From assembly GCA_934643185.1 (NCBI GenBank), contig CAKUBN010000002.1:1-64000 (forward strand): a DNA stretch of 64,000 nucleotides, read 5' to 3'. The notes below the pieces were generated by a model. It was given only the letters and a program-made list of their open reading frames with translations, had not been told where the DNA came from and did not search any database. The stretch is from an uncultured Eubacteriales bacterium (GTDB lineage: Bacteria > Bacillota > Clostridia > Oscillospirales > Acutalibacteraceae). Positions within the stretch are counted from its first letter, which is position 1; the number at the start of each line of letters is the position of its first letter. Positions 32,685 through 42,400 of this stretch are shown piece after piece. Position numbers and translations under genes: made by a program.

Positions 32685-33716
32685 TTACGCTTTTTCCGCG
32701 ATGCTGTAAAGCAGCTTTTCGGTGTCTTCCCAGCCGAGGCAGGGGTCTGTGATGGATTTGCCGTGGATCATCTCCGGGCAAATCTTCTGCGCGCCCTCGA
32801 AGAGGTAGCTTTCAATCATGACGCCCTTGACGAGCTTGTGTATGGCGGGGTCGTAGGAACGGCTGTGCAGCACCTCGCTGACGATGCGGATCTGCTCTTT
32901 GAACTTTTTGCCGGAATTCGAGTGGTTGACATCCACGACGCAGGCGGGATTTTCGAGCCCGCTTTCTTCGTAGAGGGAAGCGAGACGTTTTAAATCCTCG
33001 TAGTGGTAGTTCGGGATAGTTGTGCCGTATTTATCAACGCCGCCGCGCAAAATAGCGTGGGCGAGCGGGTTGCCGGTAGTGGTGACGTCGCACCCGCGAT
33101 AGATGAAGTTGTGCGCGCTTTGGGCGGCTTTGATGGAGTTCATCATAACGGAAAGATCGCCGGAGGTGGGGTTTTTCATGCCGGCGGGGATATCCATGGA
33201 GCTTGCAGTCAGACGGTGCTGCTGGTTTTCGACCGAGCGCGCGCCGATGGCTTCATAGGACAGAAGGTCATCCAAATAGCTGCGGTTTTCGGGGTACAGC
33301 ATTTCGTCTGCGCATGTGAGGCCGGTCTCCTCAATGGCGCGCATGTGCATTTTGCGGATGGCGATGATGCCGCCGAGCAGGTCAGGGGCTTTATCGGGGT
33401 CCGGCTGGTGCAGCATGCCCTTGTAGCCCTCGCCCGTGGTGCGGGGCTTATTGGTGTAGATGCGTGGAATCAGAATGAGGCGGTCTTTCACCTGCTCGTT
33501 CACACGGGCAAGGCGGCGGGTGTATTCGCAGACGCTTTCTTCGTTATCCGCCGAGCAGGGGCCGACGATGACGAGAAATTTATCGGACTCTCCGCGGAAC
33601 ACGGCGGCAATCTCTTTATCGCGCGCGGCTTTGATTTCTTTGATGTGCTCCGGGACGGGAAATTCGGCTTTGAGGGCCGCCGGGTTCGGCAGCTCTTTGT
33701 TAATGGTCATGGACAT
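32685..33716 (-). CDS. aroF: 3-deoxy-7-phosphoheptulonate (DAHP) synthase, class I
   Basis: DAHP synthase condenses phosphoenolpyruvate and erythrose 4-phosphate, the first step of aromatic amino acid synthesis. The 343-residue protein is the AroF/G/H type. The evidence is VIVGPCSADNEES (near residue 50), YTNKPRTTGEGYKG (near 87), GARSVENQQHR (near 140), VDVNHSNSGKKF (near 265) and the late ESYLFEGAQ. No regulatory domain is fused. The symbol is given for the type, since aroF, aroG and aroH cannot be separated here. It heads a minus-strand run with a phosphatase downstream. Confidence 0.93.
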   Translation of the reverse strand: MSMTINKELPNPAALKAEFPVPEHIKEIKAARDKEIAAVFRGESDKFLVIVGPCSADNEESVCEYTRRLARVNEQVKDRLILIPRIYTNKPRTTGEGYKGMLHQPDPDKAPDLLGGIIAIRKMHMRAIEETGLTCADEMLYPENRSYLDDLLSYEAIGARSVENQQHRLTASSMDIPAGMKNPTSGDLSVMMNSIKAAQSAHNFIYRGCDVTTTGNPLAHAILRGGVDKYGTTIPNYHYEDLKRLASLYEESGLENPACVVDVNHSNSGKKFKEQIRIVSEVLHSRSYDPAIHKLVKGVMIESYLFEGAQKICPEMIHGKSITDPCLGWEDTEKLLYSIAEKA

Positions 33717-33732
33717 AGGGGTGCTCCTTTGA

Positions 33733-34179
33733 TTACTCGAGTTCTGTATTTTGCGCTAAATAGCGGGCGATGGCTTCGTCGCTGTACGAGAGCAGATGCC
33801 CGTAACGCACGGCGATTTGGCGGCGGTTTTCGCCCGTATAGTTGTTTTCGGCGATGAGGGTTTGTTTATCGTGTTGGATGCTTAAGAATTCTTCGAGGTC
33901 ACGGTCTTCGCGGTAGAAAACGATGTTTTGCTTGCCGCGGTTCAACGAGACCGGGAAAAGGTCGGTGATGAGCGGTTCTTTTAAATAATACGCTTTGCAG
34001 CCGTACTTTCGGGCGACTGCTTCACACGCGGGGAGAAAATCTGCGCCGAGTGCGTTTTGAAGTTCGTCTTCTGTGAACGGGTGGCTGAGCGCGATGCGCT
34101 TTACGCCGGCACGGACAACCTCGCAGAATGCCTCGCACACGCCGAGTGCGAAGGAATAAGCATCGATTTGTTTGGACAT
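33733..34179 (-). CDS. Conserved hypothetical protein
   Basis: A 148-residue soluble protein without signal peptide or membrane helices. I do not recognise a named family. It opens AYSFALGVCEAFCEVVRAGVKR and contains an FTEDELQNALGADFLPACE stretch. The gene lies between an SDR gene and the DAHP synthase in a tightly packed minus-strand group, 14-16 nt from each neighbour, so it is co-transcribed with them. Confidence 0.7.
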   Translation of the reverse strand: MSKQIDAYSFALGVCEAFCEVVRAGVKRIALSHPFTEDELQNALGADFLPACEAVARKYGCKAYYLKEPLITDLFPVSLNRGKQNIVFYREDRDLEEFLSIQHDKQTLIAENNYTGENRRQIAVRYGHLLSYSDEAIARYLAQNTELE

Positions 34180-34193
34180 GGTAAATATTCTCC

Positions 34194-34916
34194 TTAACGC
34201 CAGCCGCCCGAAATGACGAGCGTTTCACCGGTGATGTACGGGCTTTCGGCTAAAAATCTGACGCCTGCGGCGACCTCTGCCGGGGTGCCTGCGCGCCCGA
34301 GGGGAATCTCCTCGCACAGCGCTTTTTTCTCGTCTTCGGACAAATGGGCGTTCATTTTGGTATCGATATAACCGGGTGCGACGGCATTGACGGTGATGTT
34401 CGACGGGGCGAGCTCCAAGGCCAGTGCGCGGGTGAGCCCGAGCATACCGGCCTTGGCGGCGGAATATGCGACTTCCATTGCCGCGCCGCTCACGCCCCAA
34501 ATGGACGAGACATTGACGATAGCGCCGGATTTTTGGCGGATCATGGAGCGGGACGCGCATTGCGAGAGGTAAACGGCGGAGGACAGATTCGTGTCGCACA
34601 AAGTTTTCCACTGTGCGGGCGTCATGGTGTCGAAAAAATCGACGAGCGAGATGCCGGCGGCGTTGACGAGAACGTCAATATGCCCGAGTTTTTTTTCGGT
34701 GTCCGCCCACACGCGCTCGCATGCGGCGGGGTCGGAAAGGTCGCCGCAGACGGGATAGGCTTCGATGCCGTTTGATTTGAAAGTTTCGGCAAGCTGATTT
34801 ACATTTTCAATGTGCTTTGCGCCGTGGAGCGCGAGGGCGTAACCTGCGGCGGCGAATTCTTTTGCGATGGCAGCGCCGATCTCACCCGACGCGCCGGTGA
34901 CTAAAACTGTTTTCAT
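34194..34916 (-). CDS. SDR family oxidoreductase (FabG-like)
   Basis: A 240-residue short-chain dehydrogenase. The nucleotide motif TGASGEIGAAIA is at residue 6, NAAG near 86, the catalytic serine in VNVSSIWG near 137, and Y-x3-K in YSAAKAGMLG near 150. The closing GETLVISGGWR resembles FabG, but no other fatty-acid genes are adjacent. A general ketoreductase role is therefore as likely as 3-oxoacyl-ACP reduction. Its start overlaps the rsmE stop by 4 nt, so translation is coupled. Confidence 0.87.
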   Translation of the reverse strand: MKTVLVTGASGEIGAAIAKEFAAAGYALALHGAKHIENVNQLAETFKSNGIEAYPVCGDLSDPAACERVWADTEKKLGHIDVLVNAAGISLVDFFDTMTPAQWKTLCDTNLSSAVYLSQCASRSMIRQKSGAIVNVSSIWGVSGAAMEVAYSAAKAGMLGLTRALALELAPSNITVNAVAPGYIDTKMNAHLSEDEKKALCEEIPLGRAGTPAEVAAGVRFLAESPYITGETLVISGGWR

Positions 34917-35650
34917 TGCATATTCCCCGTGATGTACATTAAAACGGAAAGCGCCGCAAGCGGTGCAGTTTCTGTTCTTAAAATGCGTGGGCCGAGCGTG
35001 GCGGATGCAGCGCCGTATTGTTTAGCGAGCTGCACTTCGGCAGCGTCAAAGCCGCCCTCCGGGCCGATGAAGACGGAAACTTCGGCCTCATCGGGGGAGA
35101 CGAGCGCGCCGAGCGCTTCGCCTCCGCCTTCGTAGAATAAAATCTTTTTGCCGGGTGCGGTTCTGAGCGCGGACTCTAAATCGGTCATTTTACCGATTTC
35201 CGGGATGATGCCGCGGCCGCTCTGCTTTGCGGCTTCAAGCGCGATGCGCTGCAAACGCTCTTGTTTTTTTGAAACGGATTTTGCATCCGGCCGGGAAACG
35301 CTGCGGGAAGTCAAAACGGGCACAATCTTCGTGACGCCGAGCTCCACGGCTTTTTGTGTGATGAGCTCCAGTTTATCGGCCTTCGGCATACCGGGGTACA
35401 GCGTGACGCGCAGGGCGGGTTCGCTTCTGTTTTTAAACTTATCGGTAAGGCGCACCATGACGGTATCGCCCGTGATGCTTTCAATTTCGCCTGTGTAGTC
35501 GGTGCCGGCACCGTCCGAAAGCGTGAGGGCGTCGCCCGTGTGCATGCGCAGGGAGCGGGCGATGTGGCGGCCGTCTTCACCGTCTATGACGGCAGAGCCT
35601 ACGGACGCGGCTTCGTCAAACTGCACGGCAGATGTAAAAAATCTCGGCAT
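34913..35650 (-). CDS. rsmE: 16S rRNA m3U1498 methyltransferase RsmE
   Basis: RsmE methylates N3 of U1498 of 16S rRNA. The 245-residue SPOUT protein has an N-terminal PUA-like domain (HIARSLRMHTGDALTLSDG, near residue 30). The C-terminal trefoil knot shows KAVELGVTKIVPVLTSRSV (near 108), FIGPEGGFDAAEV (near 192) and LGPRILRTETAPLAAL (near 218), the RsmE hallmark. It is the first gene of a minus-strand run, divergent from lepA. A small palindrome AACCACG/CGTGGTT (35668-35687) lies in its leader. Confidence 0.95.
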   Translation of the reverse strand: MPRFFTSAVQFDEAASVGSAVIDGEDGRHIARSLRMHTGDALTLSDGAGTDYTGEIESITGDTVMVRLTDKFKNRSEPALRVTLYPGMPKADKLELITQKAVELGVTKIVPVLTSRSVSRPDAKSVSKKQERLQRIALEAAKQSGRGIIPEIGKMTDLESALRTAPGKKILFYEGGGEALGALVSPDEAEVSVFIGPEGGFDAAEVQLAKQYGAASATLGPRILRTETAPLAALSVLMYITGNMQ

Positions 35651-35771
35651 ATCGGTTCTCCTTATGGAACCACGTATACGCGTGGTTTTGTCTTTTCTAT
35701 GATACCACGTTTAGGCAGAAAAGCGCAAGGTGTGAAGCACCTTAAAATGCGGACTTTTTCAAAAGCAGTCA

Positions 35772-35800
35772 TTGCGCAAACGATGCGAAAATGCTATACT
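35772..35800 (+). promoter_or_regulatory. lepA promoter
   Basis: TTGCGC (35772-35777) and TATACT (35795-35800) are 17 nt apart, 35 nt upstream of the TTG start of lepA, behind AGAGGAG (35820-35826). Confidence 0.75.
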
Positions 35801-35834
35801 TAACCATGTATACTTCTAAAGAGGAGAATCACGC

Positions 35835-37637
35835 TTGGAACAGAGTAAAATTCGCAATTTCAGCATCATTGCACATATTGACCACGGCAAAAGCACGCTT
35901 GCCGACCGCATTTTGGAGCAGACCGAGGCAGTCGCGAAGCGCGACATGGAAGACCAGATCCTCGACAACATGGATCTGGAGCGCGAGCGCGGCATCACCA
36001 TCAAGGCGCATGCTGTGACGCTCGTCTACCGCGCGAACGACGGCGAGGCATATACGTTCAACCTTATCGATACCCCGGGTCACGTGGACTTTAACTACGA
36101 GGTTTCCCGCTCACTTGCGGCCTGTGAGGGCGCGGTGCTGGTGGTAGACGCTTCTCAGGGCATTGAGGCGCAGACGCTTGCAAACACGTACCTTGCGGTG
36201 GACGCAGGCCTTGAGGTCGTACCGGTATTGAACAAGATCGATCTGATTTCCGCGGACCCGGACAAGGTTGCAGCGGAGATTGAGGACGTCATCGGTATTC
36301 CGGCAGAGGACGCGCCGCGCATCAGCGCGAAAACGGGCCTCAACATCAAAGCCGTTATGGAGAAAATCGTGACGGATATTCCCGCACCGCAGGGCGACCC
36401 GAACATGCCGCTGCGCGCACTGATTTTCGACTCCTACTATGACGCATACCGCGGCGTTATCGCGTATGTGCGTATTAAAGAGGGAACGGTGCACCCCGGC
36501 GACACCATCCGCATGATGGCGGTGGGCAGTGAGTTCACCGTGGTGGAGTGCGGCATTCTGCGCGCGACGTCTTTGGAGCCCGCAAAGAGCCTTTCCGCGG
36601 GCGAAGTCGGCTACATTACGGCATCGATCAAAAACGTGCGCGAGGCGCGCGTGGGCGACACCATTACGCTGGCGGACAGACCGGCGGCAGAGCCGCTGCC
36701 CGGTTACCGTGCGGTGCAGCCGATGGTTTTCTGTGGCGTGTACCCGGCAGACGGTGCACACTATGCAGACCTTAGAGATGCGCTCGAAAAATTGCAGCTG
36801 AACGACGCGGCGCTGACGTTTGAGCCGGAGACTTCCGTGGCGCTCGGCTTCGGCTTCCGCTGCGGCTTTTTGGGACTGCTGCACATGGAGATCATTCAGG
36901 AGCGTCTGGAGAGAGAATATAACCTTGACCTCATCACAACCGCGCCGAGCGTTGTGTACCACATTACAAAGACGGACGGCACAAAGCTTTCCATCGATAA
37001 CCCGACGAATTACCCTGATCCCTCGCACATTGCACTGGCGGAGGAGCCGATTGCGAACGCGCACATTTACTCCCCGACAGAATTTGTGGGTAACATCATG
37101 GAGCTTTGTCAGGACAGACGCGGTATTTTCAAGGATATGAAATACATTGACACCGACCGTGTGGATATCCACTATGAGCTGCCGCTCAATGAAATTATCT
37201 ACGATTTCTTCGACGCGCTGAAATCCCGCACGCGCGGCTACGCGTCGTTTGACTATGAGCTCATCGGCTACCGCAAGAGCGAGCTTGTGAAGCTGGATAT
37301 TATGCTGAACGGCGAAGTGGTGGACGCGCTTTCGTTTATCATCCACGCGGAAAAGGCGTACCCGCGCGCCCGCAAGATGGTGGAAAAGCTGAAGGAGAAA
37401 ATTCCGCGCCAGTTGTTTGAGGTGCCGGTGCAGGCGTGCATCGGCGGCAAGATCATCGCGCGTGAGACCGTTAAAGCGATGCGCAAGGACGTTTTGGCGA
37501 AGTGCTACGGCGGTGACATCACCCGTAAAAAGAAGCTGCTGGAAAAACAGAAGGAAGGCAAGAAACGCATGCGTCAGCTGGGCACGGTAGAAGTACCGCA
37601 GGAGGCGTTTATGGCGGTTCTGAAGCTTGATGAATAA
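35835..37637 (+). CDS. lepA: Elongation factor 4 (LepA)
   Basis: LepA/EF4 is a ribosomal GTPase implicated in back-translocation and ribosome biogenesis. The 600-residue length is standard. The GTPase motifs are AHIDHGKSTLADR (residue 13), DTPGHVDFNYEV (near 77) and NKIDL (near 131). The EF4-specific C-terminal domain contains KVDGTKLSIDNPT-like sequence, the YPRARKMVEKLKEKIPRQLF segment and CYGGDITRKKKLLEKQ. Translation starts at TTG 35835. The 3' end overlaps hemW by 8 nt. Confidence 0.98.
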   Translation: MEQSKIRNFSIIAHIDHGKSTLADRILEQTEAVAKRDMEDQILDNMDLERERGITIKAHAVTLVYRANDGEAYTFNLIDTPGHVDFNYEVSRSLAACEGAVLVVDASQGIEAQTLANTYLAVDAGLEVVPVLNKIDLISADPDKVAAEIEDVIGIPAEDAPRISAKTGLNIKAVMEKIVTDIPAPQGDPNMPLRALIFDSYYDAYRGVIAYVRIKEGTVHPGDTIRMMAVGSEFTVVECGILRATSLEPAKSLSAGEVGYITASIKNVREARVGDTITLADRPAAEPLPGYRAVQPMVFCGVYPADGAHYADLRDALEKLQLNDAALTFEPETSVALGFGFRCGFLGLLHMEIIQERLEREYNLDLITTAPSVVYHITKTDGTKLSIDNPTNYPDPSHIALAEEPIANAHIYSPTEFVGNIMELCQDRRGIFKDMKYIDTDRVDIHYELPLNEIIYDFFDALKSRTRGYASFDYELIGYRKSELVKLDIMLNGEVVDALSFIIHAEKAYPRARKMVEKLKEKIPRQLFEVPVQACIGGKIIARETVKAMRKDVLAKCYGGDITRKKKLLEKQKEGKKRMRQLGTVEVPQEAFMAVLKLDE

Positions 37638-38742
37638 ACCGTTTTCGCTGTATATCCACATTCCGTTTTGCAAAAGCAAGTGCCCGTATTGCGATTTCTA
37701 CTCCGCGCGGTCGGAAGACGACGACGTATTTGACCGCTATTTGGCGGCGCTGTGTGCGCGGCTTGCAGTGTACGGTGAAAAATACGGCGAACGGCTGTTG
37801 CATACGGTATATTTTGGCGGCGGCACGCCGAGTGTGTTCGGTGCGAAAAGACTGTGCCGCGTGCTCGAAAAAGTGAAAGAACAGTTTAATGTTGCCGAAA
37901 ACGCGGAAATCACGACGGAGTGCAACCCGGCGGATGTAGACGTTTCGTTTTTTGAAACGCTGAAACGCGGCGGGTTCAACCGTATTTCAATGGGTATGCA
38001 GTCCGCAAACGAAGCGGAATTGAAAATTCTCGGCCGCAGGCACACGGCGGAAACCGTGCGGGAAGCGGTGAAAGCGGCGAGAGAAGCGGGCATCGACAAT
38101 GTTTCGGTCGATTTGATGCTCGGCCTGCCGAACTCGAGTTTGGAGACACTGAAAAGCTCGATCGATTTTTGCGCTGCACTCGAGGCCGACCATGTTTCCG
38201 CGTATATTTTAAAGATAGAGCCCGGTACGCCGTTTGCAAAGCAAGAGCTTAATCTGCCCGATGAGGACAGCACGGCAGACCAGTATTTGTTTGCCGTAAA
38301 CGAGCTTAAAAAGCGCGGGTACGACCAGTATGAGATCAGCAATTTTGCGCGGCCGGGCAAAGAGAGCCGACACAATTTGCAGTATTGGCGGTGCGGGGAA
38401 TATTTGGGGCTCGGTCCCGCGGCGCACTCCTTTATGGAGGGCAGGCGATTTTATTTCCCACGCGATTTAGAGGGCTTTTTTAACGGCAATGCGCCCACAG
38501 ACGACGGCGCCGGCGGCGGTTTTTCGGAATTTGCGATGCTGGCCCTGCGGCTGACCGAGGGGCTGCAAAGAGAAGTCTGCAAAGCGCGCTTTGAAAACGG
38601 CGGTGCGCTGTTTGATGAGGTGGCGGAAAACTGCAAGCGTTTGCCGAAAAGCCTTGTACATGTGAATCACGAGCGAATTTCGCTGACCGCGGAGGGCTTT
38701 TTGGTCTCCAACGCGATCTTGGCGGAGATTTTGCCGGAATAA
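37630..38742 (+). CDS. hemW: Radical SAM heme chaperone HemW
   Basis: HemW is a radical-SAM protein related to coproporphyrinogen dehydrogenase that transfers heme to client proteins. The 370-residue protein begins FSLYIHIPFCKSKCPYCDF, carrying the CxxxCxxC cluster motif without the fourth upstream cysteine of true HemN. VYFGGGTPSVF near residue 57 and NRISMGMQSANE near 118 follow. The C-terminal HemN_C region is present. It overlaps lepA, the usual Firmicute pairing. ATG 37630 is used; TTG 37627 is possible. Confidence 0.93.
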   Translation: MNKPFSLYIHIPFCKSKCPYCDFYSARSEDDDVFDRYLAALCARLAVYGEKYGERLLHTVYFGGGTPSVFGAKRLCRVLEKVKEQFNVAENAEITTECNPADVDVSFFETLKRGGFNRISMGMQSANEAELKILGRRHTAETVREAVKAAREAGIDNVSVDLMLGLPNSSLETLKSSIDFCAALEADHVSAYILKIEPGTPFAKQELNLPDEDSTADQYLFAVNELKKRGYDQYEISNFARPGKESRHNLQYWRCGEYLGLGPAAHSFMEGRRFYFPRDLEGFFNGNAPTDDGAGGGFSEFAMLALRLTEGLQREVCKARFENGGALFDEVAENCKRLPKSLVHVNHERISLTAEGFLVSNAILAEILPE

Positions 38743-38744
38743 AG

Positions 38745-38786
38745 AAAAATTCTCCTTTGGCTGCGGAGCCGAGGGAGAATTTTTTC
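38745..38786. terminator. Terminator between hemW and the DUF2798 gene
   Basis: AAAAATTCTC pairs with GAGAATTTTT around an inner GGCT/AGCC hairpin. T runs on both outer sides suit termination of both convergent genes. Confidence 0.8.
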
Positions 38787-38789
38787 GTT

Positions 38790-39251
38790 TTATTTATTTT
38801 TCTTTTCCCTGAAAATCAAGCGGAAAATCAGGCGGACGAGCGGGCCGCAGTAGAACATCTGCCACAGCACGGCGCACGGGAAGTTCATGCCCCATGTCTG
38901 AATGAATGTGCCGAACGTATGCGTATCTTTAAAAAGTATGGTTGCGATAAGGCTCATGATAGGGCACATGATGCAGCAAATGCAGATGGAGACGGCATAG
39001 GTGATGAACTGCGGGCGGTCTGTGGGCTTCATAAACGAAAACGCAAGGCGTCTTGCAAGCTTGCCGACGACGAAAAACTCCAGAATAAACGCGATCGGCG
39101 CCATGATGGGAAGCTCATGCAGGGCGAGCAGAAAGGTCTCATTCGCAACACCGCCGGTGTTCAGCGCGACGTTGTAGACGATCATGCCGTAGACCATGAT
39201 AACGGCCATGATGGCGGTGAAGACGGCGTCCTGTACTTTGTTTTTGGGCAT
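38790..39251 (-). CDS. DUF2798-type membrane protein
   Basis: A 153-residue membrane protein with four predicted helices. It resembles DUF2798 proteins, which are small tandem two-helix units of unknown function. Each half has the pattern of a positively charged turn followed by an F/M-rich helix (VFTAIMAVIMVYGMIVYNVA and FITYAVSICICCIMCPIMSL). ATG 39251 is chosen because AGGAGGAA precedes it. That ribosome site is sequestered in a long hairpin (39257-39335), so translation is probably regulated. Confidence 0.75.
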   Translation of the reverse strand: MPKNKVQDAVFTAIMAVIMVYGMIVYNVALNTGGVANETFLLALHELPIMAPIAFILEFFVVGKLARRLAFSFMKPTDRPQFITYAVSICICCIMCPIMSLIATILFKDTHTFGTFIQTWGMNFPCAVLWQMFYCGPLVRLIFRLIFREKKNK

Positions 39252-39256
39252 AAAAA

Positions 39257-39335
39257 TTCCTCCTGAATGATAAACTGAAAGCGGCATTTTGATAAAGAGC
39301 CTGCCAATGTGTTGTTCGTTATCATTCGGGAGGAA
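39257..39335 (-). promoter_or_regulatory. Leader hairpin masking the DUF2798 ribosome site
   Basis: On the minus-strand mRNA, TTCCTCCCGAATGATAA (39335-39319) can pair with TTATCATTCAGGAGGAA (39273-39257), 16 of 17 positions with Watson-Crick pairs and the remaining one weak. The right arm contains the AGGAGG Shine-Dalgarno, only 5 nt before the ATG. The 45-nt loop has a further GGCA/TGCC pairing. A TATAAT -10 lies upstream at 39376-39371. This is a candidate translational switch. Confidence 0.7.
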
Positions 39336-39495
39336 TGTGCGTTTCCAATATAAACCATTTAACGGTTTCTATTATACAGGATTTTCGCTCGCTTCATAAT
39401 AGTTCAAAACGGAGAAAACCGAGGGAGCTGCGGCAAGAATTTTACGAAAAATGTTTACTTCGCTTTTTCGCGCAGTAGTGCGGTGTAGCTTTTCT

Positions 39496-42400
39496 TTATT
39501 CGATCGATTTTAAGGATTCCGCCATGTCGATTTTGGCGATTTTCTTGCGCATGACGAGGTCGGTGATGACGGTGAACAGCACGACCATGACGACCGTCAA
39601 AAGGAAGCTGACGGGGGCGATGACGTCTTTGAACGAGACCATATCGACGCGGATCTGCATGAGCACAAATGTGTGCAGCAGAATGCCGAGCGGCAGGCCG
39701 ACGACGATGCCCATCATGGACAAAATGATATTTTCACGGAACACATACGCGCCGGTTTCCCCGGAATGGAAGCCGAGCACCTTGATGGTGGCAATTTCCC
39801 TGACGCGTTCGGTCAGATTGATGTTGCCGAGGTTAAACAGGACGATGAACGCGAGTGCGCCGGCGGAAATGAGCACGAGCGCGACGACATAGTTTAGGCT
39901 CTGCATCATTTGGTCGATCATATTGCGCGTATCGGTGACGACGGAAACGGAGGATACGCCGTCCGTTTTGGAGAGTGCGGCGGAAAGCGCATATTCGTCT
40001 GCGCTGTCGTTTACGCGCAGCAGGAGTGTTTTCGGCTCGTAGCCCTTATCGGCGACCATGGCGTATGTTTCTCCCGTCATGTAGAGGTAATTTTGTACGT
40101 AGTTTTCAACTAAACCCGCGACCTTGAGCTCGGCTTTTTCCGTATCCGAAACGGAGACGGTGACGGTATCGCCGGTTTTGATATCGGTGAGCTCGGCGAG
40201 TTTTTCGGTGAGCAGTACTTCGCCTTTGCCGGGGTAGGGTACGGTCTCACCGTCGATGTGCAGATCGAAAATGTCGGTGATGGCGGGGTCGTCGGACGCG
40301 ACGATGTAAGCGGATTTTGTGATGCTGTCGCCTGTGACGTCACCGGAGGTCATCTGCACGGCGGTGGCGGCATCAAGCTCCGATTTGTGGTCGCTTTCGA
40401 CTTCGTTGATTTTATCTTCGGTCAGCGTATCGGAGAACTGGGCGCTGACATCGTACTTTTGAATATCATCAAACTGGAAGTTTGCAATGTTCGCGACGGA
40501 ATCATGGATACCGAAGCCGGTGAGCACCAGCGCGGTGCAGCCCGCAATGCCGAGAATCATCATGATCATGCGCTTTTTAAAGCGGAAAATGTTGCGCAGG
40601 GAGACCTTGTGCAGGAATTTCAGGCGCTTCCACAGCGGCGTGATGCGCTCGAGGAAAATGCGTTTGCCGGCGGCCGGGGTCTTCGGGCGGATGAGGTTTG
40701 CAGGCATGTTCTGCATCTCGATGCGCAGGGCTAAATATGTGGTGCCCGCCGAGCATAAAAGCGACGCCGCAAGCGCGATGACAAACAGCACGGGGTCATA
40801 CAGTATAACGAAACCCGGAATGCTATACAGCATGCCGTAGGCCGTCCAGATGACGAACGGGAAAACATAGCCGCCCGCAAAATAGCCGATGACACAGCCG
40901 AGTGCGGCGGCGCTGCCGGAATAGAGCAGGTATTTTGCGAGGATGGAGCCGCGGCTGTATCCGAGCGCGCGGAGCGTGCCGATCTGTGTGCGTTCGTCGT
41001 CGATCATACGGGTCATGGTGGTGGAGCAGACGAGCGCCGCGATGAGGAAGAAGAAAATGGGGAAGAGCCCCGAGAGCTTTTCGACGATGGTGGAGTCGCT
41101 TTCAAACGAGACGTAGCCGGCGTTTGTGTCGCGCGTTAAAACGTAGAGCTCTGGCTTCTTTAAATCGGCGAGCTCTTGTTTGGCGTCGGCGATTTTCTGT
41201 TCGGCGTCGGAAATTTGCTCGTCAAATTCCTTTTTGCCGTCCTCGTAGTCTTTAAGGCCGTCTTCGTATTCGGCTTTGCCGTCGGCGAGCTCTTTTACGC
41301 CGTCGTTGTACGAAGCGAGGCCCTCGTTGTACTCTTTGATGCCGTTTTGAAACGTGATGAGCGAGTTATACGCTTCGTCAAGCTTTGCGGTTTGCGTTTT
41401 TCTCTGATATTCAAGTTGTGCTATGCCGTCGGTGTAATCGTTTTGGCCGACATCGAGCAGCGTGCGCATTTGCGAGAGAGCGGTTTCGGCTTCATCGAGC
41501 TGCTTGCCGGTCTCTGTGAGCTGCGCTTCCTGCGCGGTGAGGGCGGCATCCTGTTCGTTTAATACGGCTTCGGCATCGTCGAGCTGCGCCTGATTTTGAT
41601 TCAAAGCGGCGCGCTGCATATCGAGCGCCGTTTGCTGCGCTTCGGCTTCTGCCGGGTCGAGCATATCTTTTACGGCATCAAGCTGCGCCTGCGCTTCGTC
41701 GAGTGCGGCAAAGCCCGCCGTGAGCTGCGCTTTTTTCTCGTTTAAGTCGGCGCGTGCGGCGTCGATTTGTGTGCGGGCGTCCTTTGCGGCGGCAAGACCC
41801 GCTTCATACTGCTCTTTGCCGGATGTGAATTCGGCATATTTTTCAGTGTAGAGCTTTTCGTTTTCCTGCAGCTGCGCGTAACCGGCGTCGATCTGCGCCT
41901 GGCTCTCCGCAAGGGCATCCTCTAATTGCTGCTTGCCGCTGTAATATGCGTCAAAGCCGCTTTGCAGGGCGCTTTCCCACGAAGTGAAGCCGGGCTGAAT
42001 CTGCTCTGCGCCTGCATCCAACTGTGCTTTGGCATCGTCCAATTGCTTTTTCGCGTCGAAAAGCTCCGTTTCGCCGGAGGTGATGGTCTCTTTTGCATCG
42101 TCAAGCTGTGCTTTGGCGTCGGCAAGCTCTGTTTCGGCTTCGGCTTTTTTGTCGTTCAGTTCGTTCTCGGCGTCTGAAATTTCGGCTTTGCCGTCGGACG
42201 TGAGGCGATCAAAACGCGCGTTGACGGAAGCGGTGGCGGCGGCTTCGACAGTATCGGAGAACGTATCGATGTAATCGTCGTAATCGTCGCTGTATAGCGG
42301 GAATTCATCGGTGCAGGTAACGTATAATTCTGTGTAATACTCGAAATCGAAGCCGTCCTCCGGGATGAGAACGAAGCCCTGCAGCGTGCCGTCGCCAAGC

